From Microbacterium natoriense (lineage in GTDB: Bacteria > Actinomycetota > Actinomycetes > Actinomycetales > Microbacteriaceae), in assembly GCF_030816295.1 (NCBI RefSeq), contig NZ_JAUSXV010000001.1, positions 3,286,001 to 3,350,000 on the forward strand: a stretch of 64,000 nt of DNA, written 5' to 3'. Both the position numbers and the translations under genes were made by a program. Of the stretch, positions 47,042 to 55,173 are shown piece by piece. The notes under the pieces were generated by a model, which was not told the DNA's origin, ran no database searches, and saw nothing but the letters and a program-made list of their open reading frames with translations. Position 1 is the stretch's first letter. Every line of letters begins with the position of its first letter.

Positions 47042-47308
47042 TCAGCCGACCATCGACTCGTAGATCTCCTTGCACGTGGGGCAGATCGGGAACTTCTCCG
47101 GGTCGCGACCCGGGGTCCACTTCTTGCCGCACAGCGCGCGCACCGGCTTGCCGGTGATCGCGGACTCGAGGATCTTGTCCTTCTTCACGTAATGCGAGAA
47201 ACGCTCGTGGTCGCCCGGCTCGAGATTCTCTTCGCGGAGAAGCTCTTCCAGTTCGCGATCAAGCGTTGTCACGCCGCCCTGATCGGGGCTGTCCAACGGA
47301 GTACTCAT
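47042..47308 (-). CDS. DUF3039 zinc-ribbon-like protein
   Basis: This 88-residue actinobacterial protein has one Cys in RALCGKKW and a CxxC in FPICPTCKEIYE, preceded by FSHYVKKDKI, so a zinc site of His/Cys is likely. The function is unknown. TAGACT six bases before the ATG suggests a leaderless transcript. Confidence 0.88.
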   Translation of the reverse strand: MSTPLDSPDQGGVTTLDRELEELLREENLEPGDHERFSHYVKKDKILESAITGKPVRALCGKKWTPGRDPEKFPICPTCKEIYESMVG

Positions 47309-47320
47309 CCCGCGAGTCTA
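47306..47320 (-). promoter_or_regulatory. Leaderless promoter of the DUF3039 gene
   Basis: TAGACT (47320-47315 minus), six bases, then ATG. Confidence 0.5.
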
Positions 47321-47349
47321 GTCGCGTCAGCGCGTGCGCGGGCGGCGTC

Positions 47350-48915
47350 TCAGGCCGTCTCGACGAACTCCATCAGCCGCTCTCCGTCGCGCTCGAACAC
47401 CTTTCCACCCAGAGCCGTCCCGATGAGAAGCGCGCCGATGCCCGTGCCGACCCCCGCCCACAGCGTCGCGGGTGCGTACTGCGAGCCCTCGACGATCGTG
47501 AGCACGAAGAGCCAGATGGTCGGGATGCTCAACACGATCGCGCCGAGGAAGGCGGATGCCGGGCCGAACGCACCACGGGACGTCGGCCGCTGCGGCTGCT
47601 GGAACGGGCTGTCCCCCGGACGCGAGACCGCATAAGGGGCCATCACCGAGACGACGCTGGAGATGCCGAGAGCGGAGAGCAGCAGACTCGCCGCCAGTCC
47701 GGTCAGTGGGAAGAGCAGTCGCCAGTCGGCGATCCACAGCAACGTCAGGGGCACGGCGATCGCGAGCACCGGGATCGCGACCAGCATCACAGGCACCAGC
47801 CGTCCCAAGCGGTCGGGGATGCCGCGCACGCCGCTGGCGATGTGCGTCCACAGTGCGGTCGAGTCGTAGGCGACGTCGTTGTGCGGGAGCCAGCCGAAGA
47901 ACAGCGCCATCACGGGAACGGGCACCAGCGCGGCGATCTCGAGGGGAACCCCTGCGACGAGGAGCGGGAACACGCTGAGGACACCGGCCACAGGAACCAC
48001 GACGATGTTCACGATGTAGCGGCGGTCGCGGAACCAGTACACGAGGCTGCGCGCGGCGATCGCGCCGAAGGCGTTGGAGGGAAGAAGGCCGAACCAGCCG
48101 AGTCCCGTGCGTTCACGTGACGCGAAGGGTCGCGCGGTCGTCGTGAGCAGGCGGCGCACGAGCCACGTCCAGGCGCCCCAGCAGAAGACTGCGGTCGCCA
48201 CCGCGATGATTCCGCTCGCCCAGGCACCTGCCGTGTCATCGAGGGCGACCGCGAACAGGAAGCCGGACGGCGCGGCGAAGGGTGTGAGCCCGACCGTGCC
48301 GGTCACGGACGCCACCGTCGCAGGGACGTGGCCGTCCCACCGCAGCGAGGCGAAGAAGACGGCCACGGGGAAGGCGATCACGATGACGGCGAGGGCGAAG
48401 AGCGAGGTGAGTTCGCGCGATCGGCGCTCCGGCAGCAGCAGGGCGTTGATCGCCATGCCGATCCTCGCCGCGAGCAGCGTGGTCACGACCCCGATGAACG
48501 TCATCGGCACCGCCGCGAACCATGGAGTGCCGAGCCGGATGGCCACCACGCACACGCACACGTTCACTGCGACGACGGCGAGACTCGGCACGCTGACGAA
48601 GGCGGCCAGAGCCAGAATCCACGGCATGCGTCGCTCATCGACGCCGAATACGGCGAATCTGCGCGGGTCGAGCTGATCGGCCGCCCCGACGAGGATCGGC
48701 CCGATGAGGAAGCCGAGCAGGATCGCCGCTCCCCCGAGCACGACCACCGTGCGTGCCACGGCCACAGGAGCCTGGTCGAGGCTGAGCACGGCGGCGCAGA
48801 CGACGACTGTCAGGATCACGACGATCGCGAGCGCGCCGATCGTGCGAAGGCGGCGTTCGCCGCGCAGAGCGCCGATCAGCAGCGCCGCTCTCAGTCGGAG
48901 AACGTGTGCAGCCAC
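47350..48915 (-). CDS. ABC-2-type membrane permease partner
   Basis: This 521-residue protein has about twelve hydrophobic helices with short loops and no ATPase motif. The repeated Phe/Pro-rich loops (AVFGVDERRMPWILAL, GWFGLLPSNAFGAIAARSLVYW) match large actinobacterial ABC exporter permeases. It overlaps the 3' end of the ATPase gene by 25 bases, so the two form one exporter. The cargo is unknown. Confidence 0.85.
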   Translation of the reverse strand: MAAHVLRLRAALLIGALRGERRLRTIGALAIVVILTVVVCAAVLSLDQAPVAVARTVVVLGGAAILLGFLIGPILVGAADQLDPRRFAVFGVDERRMPWILALAAFVSVPSLAVVAVNVCVCVVAIRLGTPWFAAVPMTFIGVVTTLLAARIGMAINALLLPERRSRELTSLFALAVIVIAFPVAVFFASLRWDGHVPATVASVTGTVGLTPFAAPSGFLFAVALDDTAGAWASGIIAVATAVFCWGAWTWLVRRLLTTTARPFASRERTGLGWFGLLPSNAFGAIAARSLVYWFRDRRYIVNIVVVPVAGVLSVFPLLVAGVPLEIAALVPVPVMALFFGWLPHNDVAYDSTALWTHIASGVRGIPDRLGRLVPVMLVAIPVLAIAVPLTLLWIADWRLLFPLTGLAASLLLSALGISSVVSVMAPYAVSRPGDSPFQQPQRPTSRGAFGPASAFLGAIVLSIPTIWLFVLTIVEGSQYAPATLWAGVGTGIGALLIGTALGGKVFERDGERLMEFVETA

Positions 48916-50684
48916 TCGAGCCCCTCCACCTCACCGCTGGATCCTGCGAGCTCCACGAACCGCGATTCGAGAGTCTGTCCGGCTCTGACCTCATCGATCG
49001 TGCCTTCGGCGAGAACATCGCCTCCGACGATGATCGCGACGCGAGAGCACACCCTTTCGACCAGGTCCATGCCGTGGCTCGAGAGGATCACGGTTCCGCC
49101 ATGAGCGACGTACGCCCGCAGGATGTCCAGGATCACGGCGGACGACACCGGGTCGACGGCTTCGAACGGCTCATCGAGCACGAGCACCCTCGGCGAGTGG
49201 ATCATCGCTCCGGCGAGCATGATCTTCTTCGTCATGCCCGCCGAGTAGTCGGACACGACGCGGCTGAGCGCGTCGCCGAGGTCGAAGGCGCGCGCCAGGT
49301 CGGCGACGCGCTTCTCGATCACGTTCGCGGCCAGTCCGCGCAGCAGACCGTAATAGTAGAGGAGCTGGCGCCCGGTGAGGCGGTCGAAGGTGCGCAGCCG
49401 GTCGGGCAGCACGCCCATCACGCGTTTGGCGGCGAGGGGCTGCGTCGACTGATCGATGCCGCAGATCACGATCTCGCCGGAGTCCGCGCGCAGCAGCCCG
49501 GCGACGATCGACAGCGTCGTCGTCTTGCCCGCACCGTTCGGACCCACGATCCCGTAGAACGAGCCGGCGGGGACCGTGAGGTCGATGCCGTTGACGGCGA
49601 CGTGGTCGCCGAAGGTCTTGACCAGGCGGCGGATCCGGATGGCCTCCGACCCCGCATCCGCCGGAGGAACCGAAGGAGCGGATGTGTCGACGAACGGCTC
49701 CGCGGAATCCTCGATCACGCCTGCGGCGCTGGCTGTCTCCGATTCGGATGCCGCGGACAGGTCTGCGTCAGACGCCTCAGGCGCCTCGACGGGCGCTTCG
49801 GGCGCCGACGGGACTGACGCCTCGGCAGAGGCCCGGTCGATGCCGGGCTCTTCGAGAGGCGCTTCCTCGACGGGAGCCTGAGGCGCCGGCCCCGGCGCCT
49901 CGACGAGCGCTTCTTCGGCGGGCGCGTGCTCGACGAGACCTGTTTCTTCGACGGCGGTCTCCTCGACGACAGGCTCTTCCACGACGGCCTCCTCCGCTTG
50001 GGACCCCTCCTCGACGGATTCTTCCACGGGGTGGTCGCGGTGCGGAACATCCGCGGCTTGAGAGATCTCCCCTGCGTCGGACGGCTTCGCCTCGGCCGAG
50101 AGCTCGACCGCCTCCGCGTCATTCACGACCGCGGCTTCTTCCGCCGCCTTCGCGGCCGCGGCCTTCTTCGCCGCCGCGGTCTTGGCCGCCGTGACCGCAG
50201 CCGCCGTCTTCGCCGTGTTGCGCTTCGCAGCGGCGGTGCGCGCCGTGGACTTCGCGGCGGCCGCGCGCTCGGCTGCGGTCTTGGCCGCAGCGGTCTTCGT
50301 CGCGGCGGAGATCGAGGGACGCCTCGCAGCGGACTTCGTGGGCTCTGAACCCGCCTTCGCCGCCGCCGTGCCTGCGCTCGTGCGCGCCGGCTTCGCGGAG
50401 GTCCGCGCGGTGGAGTTCTTCGCCGCGGCCGCGCGAGCAGCGGCCGCGGTCGGCTTCTTCTCGGCGCCGTTCTTCCGGGCGCCGTCGTTCGCGCCGGCAT
50501 CAGCCTTCGCCGCCCGCTCCGACACCTCTTCGAGGGACGCCGTCGCGTTCTGCGCAGCCGTTCGAGCCGGCGCGCGCTTCGCCGGCGGTTTGCGGGCCGG
50601 CGTCTTCCTGGCCGGCGTCTTCTTCGCAGGCGTGCTCGCGGCGTCAGCCACCTCGGGGGTGCGGTCGTCGGGGGAAGCAGTCAC
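48891..50684 (-). CDS. ABC transporter ATPase with a long histone-H1-like N-terminal tail
   Basis: Residues about 349-597 form an ABC domain: Walker A GPNGAGKTT (381-389), a changed signature YSAGM (480-484) and Walker B LVLDEPFEAVDP (about 501-512). It resembles exporters such as EcsA or drug/bacitracin ATPases. Residues 15-190 are Lys/Ala/Thr-Pro-rich (AKKTPARKTPARK, then many TAAAK units), like histone H1 or the tails of HupB/HupS. Residues 190-345 are acidic and Pro/Glu-rich. A cytoplasmic ATPase needs neither. GTG start with TACCCT six bases upstream. Confidence 0.92.
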   Translation of the reverse strand: MTASPDDRTPEVADAASTPAKKTPARKTPARKPPAKRAPARTAAQNATASLEEVSERAAKADAGANDGARKNGAEKKPTAAAARAAAAKNSTARTSAKPARTSAGTAAAKAGSEPTKSAARRPSISAATKTAAAKTAAERAAAAKSTARTAAAKRNTAKTAAAVTAAKTAAAKKAAAAKAAEEAAVVNDAEAVELSAEAKPSDAGEISQAADVPHRDHPVEESVEEGSQAEEAVVEEPVVEETAVEETGLVEHAPAEEALVEAPGPAPQAPVEEAPLEEPGIDRASAEASVPSAPEAPVEAPEASDADLSAASESETASAAGVIEDSAEPFVDTSAPSVPPADAGSEAIRIRRLVKTFGDHVAVNGIDLTVPAGSFYGIVGPNGAGKTTTLSIVAGLLRADSGEIVICGIDQSTQPLAAKRVMGVLPDRLRTFDRLTGRQLLYYYGLLRGLAANVIEKRVADLARAFDLGDALSRVVSDYSAGMTKKIMLAGAMIHSPRVLVLDEPFEAVDPVSSAVILDILRAYVAHGGTVILSSHGMDLVERVCSRVAIIVGGDVLAEGTIDEVRAGQTLESRFVELAGSSGEVEGLEWLHTFSD

Positions 50685-50696
50685 CGTCCGAGGGTA
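50682..50696 (-). promoter_or_regulatory. Leaderless promoter of the tailed ABC ATPase gene
   Basis: TACCCT (50696-50691 minus), six bases, then GTG at 50684. Confidence 0.45.
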
Positions 50697-50936
50697 TCAA
50701 CCGAGCCCGACGATGCTCGGCTCGACTCAGCTTTTCCCCTGCTGATGTCCGCGTGTAACCTGAGGATCGGCGGGCACGCTCCGAATCTGAGTGTTCCGTG
50801 TGTACTCGGTCACGAAATGGCAACAGGGCCTTCCAGCCCCTGGGGTTCCCAGGGTCGATGGCTACCATGAAATCGGCACGACGAAGTGTCTGGTCGGTGA
50901 ACCGACCGTGAACACACTCTTCCTTTAGGAGCTCTC
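50697..50936 (+). other. Intergenic leader region of the nucleotidyltransferase gene
   Basis: This 240-base region holds no gene. It has a TACCAT -10-like hexamer about 75 bases before the start, a CCCCTGGGG palindrome and a small hairpin (GGTCGGT ... ACCGACC, 50892-50907) close to the ribosome site AGGAG. The hairpin may tune translation. Confidence 0.4.
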
Positions 50937-51629
50937 GTGACTCTTCAGACCGTCATCCTCGCAGCCGGAATGGGCTCGCGCCTGGGCCGTGCACTGCCGA
51001 AGCCGCTCACCGAGCTCAGCGACGGACGCACGATCATGCGCCAACAGCACGACAACATCCGCGCCGCATTCGGCACCGATGCGCGCATCACCACGGTTGT
51101 GGGCTACCGCGCGGAGACCATCATCGAGGCCTTCCCTCACGTCAACTACGTGCACAACGAGCGCTACGACGAGACCAACACCTCGAAGAGCCTGCTGCGC
51201 GCCCTCGGCGCGACCGGCAAGTCCGGCGTGCTGTGGATGAACGGCGACGTGGTCTTCGACCCGATGATCCTCGGCCGCGCGGCCGCCTACATCGAGCGCG
51301 ACCAGTCGTTCGTCACCGTCAACACCTCGAAGGTCAGCGACGAAGAGGTGAAGTACACGGTCACCGCCGAGGGCTTCATCAACGAGCTGTCCAAGACCGT
51401 CAAGGGCGGCCTCGGCGAGGCCGTGGGCATCAACTACATCTCGTCGGCGCACAAGAAGGCCTTCATGCGCCAGCTGCAGCGCGTCGAGGACCAGGATTAC
51501 TTCGAGCGAGGCCTCGAGCTCGCGATCGCCGAGGACGGCATCCTGCTCGAGCCGATGGACGTGTCCGACCTGTACGCCGTCGAGGTCGACTTCGCCGAGG
51601 ACCTCGAGCGGGCGAACCTCTTCGTCTGA
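50937..51629 (+). CDS. Sugar-phosphate/choline-phosphate-type nucleotidyltransferase
   Basis: This 230-residue Rossmann-like enzyme has the nucleotide-binding ILAAGMGSRLGRALPKPL, MNGDVVFDP and the metal-site region VEVDFAEDLERANL. It resembles LicC- or GlmU-N-type transferases that couple a phosphorylated sugar, aminoalcohol or polyol to CTP or UTP. The exact substrate is open. The GTG follows AGGAG by five bases. It is monocistronic and well away from other envelope genes. Confidence 0.82.
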   Translation: MTLQTVILAAGMGSRLGRALPKPLTELSDGRTIMRQQHDNIRAAFGTDARITTVVGYRAETIIEAFPHVNYVHNERYDETNTSKSLLRALGATGKSGVLWMNGDVVFDPMILGRAAAYIERDQSFVTVNTSKVSDEEVKYTVTAEGFINELSKTVKGGLGEAVGINYISSAHKKAFMRQLQRVEDQDYFERGLELAIAEDGILLEPMDVSDLYAVEVDFAEDLERANLFV

Positions 51630-51640
51630 CTTCTCACGAC

Positions 51641-51663
51641 GGGCCCCTGAGTCTGTCGAAGAA
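51641..51663. repeat. Dispersed repeat (GGGCCCCTGAGTCTGTCGAAG)
   Basis: The third copy of the CCTGAG-CTGTCGAAG element in the window lies in the intergenic gap before the 51731 gene. Confidence 0.5.
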
Positions 51664-51717
51664 TGCCCGGTCTCCGCAAGGGGGGCGGGCATTCGGCGTT
51701 TTCGCGGCGTGCGTCTC

Positions 51718-51733
51718 TAGGATCGAACGCATG
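51718..51733 (+). promoter_or_regulatory. Leaderless promoter of the 51731 gene
   Basis: TAGGAT (51718-51723), seven bases, then ATG. Confidence 0.5.
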
Positions 51734-52663
51734 GGGAACAAGGTGCACAAGATCCACTCCCTGCCCGACGGATCGCCGTGGGACAAGGGAGTGCCGCCCG
51801 TGGGATCGACCGAGCATCCGCTCATGGTCCGCGGACTCGACCGCGTGCTGTCGATCCAGCGTCCGATCGTGCTCGCGCACATCCGCAGCATCCGCCTTCG
51901 GCATCCACGGGCCACACCCGAGGAGATCATCCGCATCCTCGAGAAGCGATACCTCACGGCCGTGACCACGGGCGGCGCCGCCGTCGGCGCCACCGCCGTG
52001 ATCCCCGGAATCGGCACGGGCGTGACGCTGGCGCTGTCGGGTGTCGAGACCGTCGGCTTCGTCGAATCGACCGCGCTGTTCGCGCAGTCCATCGCGGAGG
52101 TGCACGGCATCGCCGTCGCCAACCCGGATCGCGCGAGGGCCCTGGTGATGACGCTCATGCTCGGCAAGGAGGGTGTGGCGCTCGTGGGCCAGCTGGCAGG
52201 TCAGGCGACCGGTCGCGGTGGAACGCGCTCGTCGTACTGGGGCGAACTGGTGACGAAGTCGCTCCCCCGCGCCGCTGTCGGGCCGATGGTCGATCGGCTC
52301 AAGAGCATGTTCCTGAAGCAGTTCGCCACCAGGGGCGGAGCGTCGTTCCTCGGCAAGGCCATGCCTTTCGGAGTCGGAGCCGTGATCGGCGGAACCGGCA
52401 ATCACATCCTCGGGCGGCGGGTGCTCACGACCTCCCACCGTGCATTCGGAACCCCTCCAACGACCCTGCCTGCAGAGCTCGAGCCCGTCGACGGCGCCGA
52501 GAAGCTCGAGCTCCGGATGCTGCACGGCGCCCAGTACGTCGGGAACGCGGTCGCAGGGGCCGCGGGCACGGCGGCGCGCGGGGTGACCTGGGCCGGGCGG
52601 AAGGCTCTGTCCGTGGGACGTCGCACGAACGTGGACTCGTCCTCCACCTCCCCGCAGGAATAG
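51731..52663 (+). CDS. Unknown membrane-associated protein (EcsC-like?)
   Basis: I cannot name this 310-residue protein with confidence. A helical N-terminus (HIRSIRLRHPRATPEEIIRILEKRYLTAV) precedes a Gly/Ala-rich hydrophobic pair (TTGGAAVGATAVIPGIGTGVTLAL, about 78-105; FLGKAMPFGVGAVIGGTGNHILGRRVL, about 215-245). Together with VESTALFAQSIAEVHG and LTLMLG-like segments this recalls EcsC-family proteins, which I infer only weakly. No signal peptide. Confidence 0.6.
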   Translation: MGNKVHKIHSLPDGSPWDKGVPPVGSTEHPLMVRGLDRVLSIQRPIVLAHIRSIRLRHPRATPEEIIRILEKRYLTAVTTGGAAVGATAVIPGIGTGVTLALSGVETVGFVESTALFAQSIAEVHGIAVANPDRARALVMTLMLGKEGVALVGQLAGQATGRGGTRSSYWGELVTKSLPRAAVGPMVDRLKSMFLKQFATRGGASFLGKAMPFGVGAVIGGTGNHILGRRVLTTSHRAFGTPPTTLPAELEPVDGAEKLELRMLHGAQYVGNAVAGAAGTAARGVTWAGRKALSVGRRTNVDSSSTSPQE

Positions 52664-52726
52664 CGAGTTCCCCACAGAAGGCGTGACGGGCACTCGCTCT
52701 CGCCTTCTCCCGTCGGATGCCGCTCT

Positions 52727-52742
52727 TAACGTGGCGCCCATG
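52727..52742 (+). promoter_or_regulatory. Leaderless promoter of the 52740 gene
   Basis: TAACGT (52727-52732), seven bases, then ATG at 52740. Confidence 0.45.
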
Positions 52743-53045
52743 TTGAGACCAGTCGATCCCTCAGACGTCCCGCCGCCCGTCGCCTACCGGGTGCCCTGGC
52801 ACGTGTCGCGCGAAGACTCCGCGCATCCGGTCGTGATCAACCAGAGCTCCGAGGCCGCGGACTTCGTGCGCGTCTTCCGCGGCGATCGCGGCAGGAACGA
52901 GACGACCCAGCTATGGGGCCAGGTGCTGCCTGCGGAGCGCATGGAACTCTGCCTGTGCTCCGCCGACCTCGACGAGGTGGTCGTGACCCTCGCCTGGTTC
53001 CGGCAGAGCGACGGGCTGGAGTACGTGTGGCGATTCGTCGTGTGA
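52740..53045 (+). CDS. Small unknown soluble protein
   Basis: This 101-residue protein has no recognised domain. It reads as a beta-rich fold (VINQSSEAADFVRVFRGDRGR, LCLCSADLDEVVVTLAWFRQSDGLEYVWRFVV), resembling a small sandwich. It has no signal peptide, two Cys and six Trp/aromatic-rich strands at the end. It stands alone before accD. Confidence 0.6.
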   Translation: MLRPVDPSDVPPPVAYRVPWHVSREDSAHPVVINQSSEAADFVRVFRGDRGRNETTQLWGQVLPAERMELCLCSADLDEVVVTLAWFRQSDGLEYVWRFVV

Positions 53046-53150
53046 CCCGAATGGCTTCTCTTGACGCACGACCGGCGATGCGTGGCCGAGCGCCAAAGGA
53101 TCACGGGTCGCGTTGTGGCGAGCATCCAACGGTCCGCGCGACCCCCGCGC

Positions 53151-53166
53151 TAGGGTGGAATCCGTG
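53151..53166 (+). promoter_or_regulatory. Leaderless promoter of accD
   Basis: TAGGGT (53151-53156), seven bases, then GTG at 53164. There is no ribosome site. Confidence 0.55.
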
Positions 53167-54753
53167 ACGGAACAGCCCGAACTCTTGACCACCGCCGGCC
53201 GCATCGCAGATCTTCGTGCCCGCTACGACGAAGCCGTCGTCGACGCAGAGAAGATCGCGAAGGAGAAGCAGCACGCGAAGGGCAAGATGACTGCCCGCGA
53301 GCGCATCGAGCTCCTCGTCGACCCCGGGAGCTTCGTCGAGTTCGACGAGTACGTTCGTCACCGCACGACCGCGTTCGGAATGGACCGCAACCGTCCTTAC
53401 GGCGACTCGGTGGTCACGGGCATCGGCACGATCCACGGCCGCACCGTCGCCGTCTACTCTCAGGACTTCACCACCTTCGGCGGCTCGCTCGGCGAGGTCT
53501 CCGGCGACAAGATCATCAAGATCATGGAGTTCGCGCTCACCAGCGGCGTGCCGATCATCGGCATCCTCGACTCGGGCGGCGCCCGGATCCAGGAGGGTGT
53601 CCTCGCGCTCAGCAAATACGGCGAGATCTTCCGCCTCAACACCCGCTCCTCGGGCGTCATCCCGCAGATCTCCATCATCATGGGCCCTGCGGCCGGCGGT
53701 GCGGTCTACGGACCCGCCCTGACCGACTTCGTGATCATGGTCGACAAGACCAGCCAGATGTTCGTGACCGGCCCGGACGTGATCAAGACCGTCACAGGCG
53801 AGGACGTGGGCATGGAGGAGCTGGGCGGTGCGCTCACGCACAACACCCGCTCCGGTGTCGCGCACTACCTCGCCGAAGACGAGGACGACGCGATCGACTA
53901 CGCGCGCACGCTGCTCAGCTTCCTGCCCGACAACAACATGGCCGAGATCCCGAGCTACGAGAGCGGCTTCGAGTGGGAGACGACGGATGCCGATCGCACT
54001 CTGAACACGATCATCCCCGATTCCGCCAACCAGCCCTACGACATCCACACCGTCATCGAGCACGTCGTCGACGCCGGTGATTTCATCGAGGTGCAGCCGC
54101 TGTTCGCGCCGAACATCGTGATCGGCTTCGGTCGTGTCGAGGGCCGCTCTGTGGGAATCATCGCCAACCAGCCGTCGCAGATGGCGGGCACGCTGAACAT
54201 CGAAGCCGGCGAGAAGGCGAGCCGTTTCGTGCGGTTCTGCGATGCGTTCTCCGTCCCGATCGTGACCCTGGTCGACGTGCCGGGATACCTTCCTGGCACC
54301 GATCAGGAGTGGACCGGCGTGATCCGCCGCGGCGCCAAGCTCATCTACGCGTACGCCGAGGCCACCGTGCCGCTGGTCACCGTGATCCTCCGGAAGGCTT
54401 ACGGCGGCGCCTACATCGTGATGGGCTCGAAGCAGCTCGGTGCTGATGTGAACCTCGCGTGGCCGACGGCCGAGATCGCAGTCATGGGCGGCCAGGGCGC
54501 CGTGAACATCCTGTACCGCGGTGAGATCAAGAAGGCCGAAGAGGCGGGCGAAGACGTCGCCGCGGTGCGCACGCGACTTGCCAACGAGTACACCTACAGC
54601 GTCACTAGCCCGTTCCTCGCGGCCGAACGTGGCGAGATCGACGGCATCATCGAGCCTGCCAACACGCGGGTCTCGATCGCGAAGGCTCTGCGGGCACTGC
54701 GCGGAAAGCGGGCAGAGCTGCCCCCCAAGAAGCACGGGAACATTCCGCTGTGA
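53164..54753 (+). CDS. accD: Acyl-CoA carboxylase beta (carboxyltransferase) subunit
   Basis: This 529-residue crotonase-fold subunit transfers CO2 from carboxybiotin to acetyl- or propionyl-CoA. It has [48 protein letters not shown] and, in the C-half, [19 protein letters not shown] and [19 protein letters not shown]. It matches AccD5/PccB. The GTG start was chosen from the leaderless TAGGGT signal and conserved N-terminus. It is followed by its epsilon partner with overlapping codons. Confidence 0.95.
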   Translation: MTEQPELLTTAGRIADLRARYDEAVVDAEKIAKEKQHAKGKMTARERIELLVDPGSFVEFDEYVRHRTTAFGMDRNRPYGDSVVTGIGTIHGRTVAVYSQDFTTFGGSLGEVSGDKIIKIMEFALTSGVPIIGILDSGGARIQEGVLALSKYGEIFRLNTRSSGVIPQISIIMGPAAGGAVYGPALTDFVIMVDKTSQMFVTGPDVIKTVTGEDVGMEELGGALTHNTRSGVAHYLAEDEDDAIDYARTLLSFLPDNNMAEIPSYESGFEWETTDADRTLNTIIPDSANQPYDIHTVIEHVVDAGDFIEVQPLFAPNIVIGFGRVEGRSVGIIANQPSQMAGTLNIEAGEKASRFVRFCDAFSVPIVTLVDVPGYLPGTDQEWTGVIRRGAKLIYAYAEATVPLVTVILRKAYGGAYIVMGSKQLGADVNLAWPTAEIAVMGGQGAVNILYRGEIKKAEEAGEDVAAVRTRLANEYTYSVTSPFLAAERGEIDGIIEPANTRVSIAKALRALRGKRAELPPKKHGNIPL

Positions 54754-54977
54754 TCACCGAGCGTCCGGAACACCAGCCGCCGACGATCGAGATCCTGCGC
54801 GGCACGGCCACAGAAGAAGAGCTGGCGGCCCTCATCGCCGTGGTCAGCAACGCTTATGCGCAGGAGGAAGCGGGCGCCGTCGCCGTCGAGCGGCAGACCT
54901 CTGCCTGGCAGCGCACGCAGCGGCCTCTGCGCAGGCCCCTCCGCCGTGACATCCCATGGGGCCGTTTCGCGGGCTGA
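54750..54977 (+). CDS. Acyl-CoA carboxylase epsilon subunit
   Basis: This 75-residue protein has [22 protein letters not shown] at the N-terminus and a Trp/Arg-rich end ([23 protein letters not shown]). These fit AccE/PccE, the small actinobacterial subunit that binds the carboxyltransferase and boosts activity. The GTG overlaps the accD stop (GTGA). Confidence 0.85.
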   Translation: MITERPEHQPPTIEILRGTATEEELAALIAVVSNAYAQEEAGAVAVERQTSAWQRTQRPLRRPLRRDIPWGRFAG

Positions 54978-55013
54978 CCCGAGACGAGAGTCTGCCGATC
55001 ACGAGAGCCTGCG

Positions 55014-55041
55014 GATCCGTGAGCCCCCCAGCTCACGGATC
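55014..55041 (+). terminator. Terminator-like hairpin after accD-accE
   Basis: GATCCGTGAG (55014-55023) pairs perfectly with CTCACGGATC (55032-55041) around CCCCCCAG, and the stem extends by TGCG/CGCA. It is 37 bases after the epsilon-subunit stop. Confidence 0.75.
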
Positions 55042-55106
55042 ACGCAGACGGACTGTGCCGAAATCCGATGCGGGATTCAGATGCCGCGCATCGCCCCAGA
55101 TCGGCG

Positions 55107-55143
55107 TACAACCAATACTACATCGATTAGAGATATTGTTTCA
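55107..55143. other. AT-rich island between accE and the ROK gene
   Basis: About 37 bases of mostly A/T (ACCAATACTACATCGATTAG and the following AGATATTGTTTC) stand out in very GC-rich DNA. CAATA and TATTG flank it as a short inverted repeat. No gene lies in it; it might be a protein-binding site or a remnant of transfer. Confidence 0.4.
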
Positions 55144-55173
55144 AGCGCGCTCTCGTCGCTCTCTTCGCCGGGC

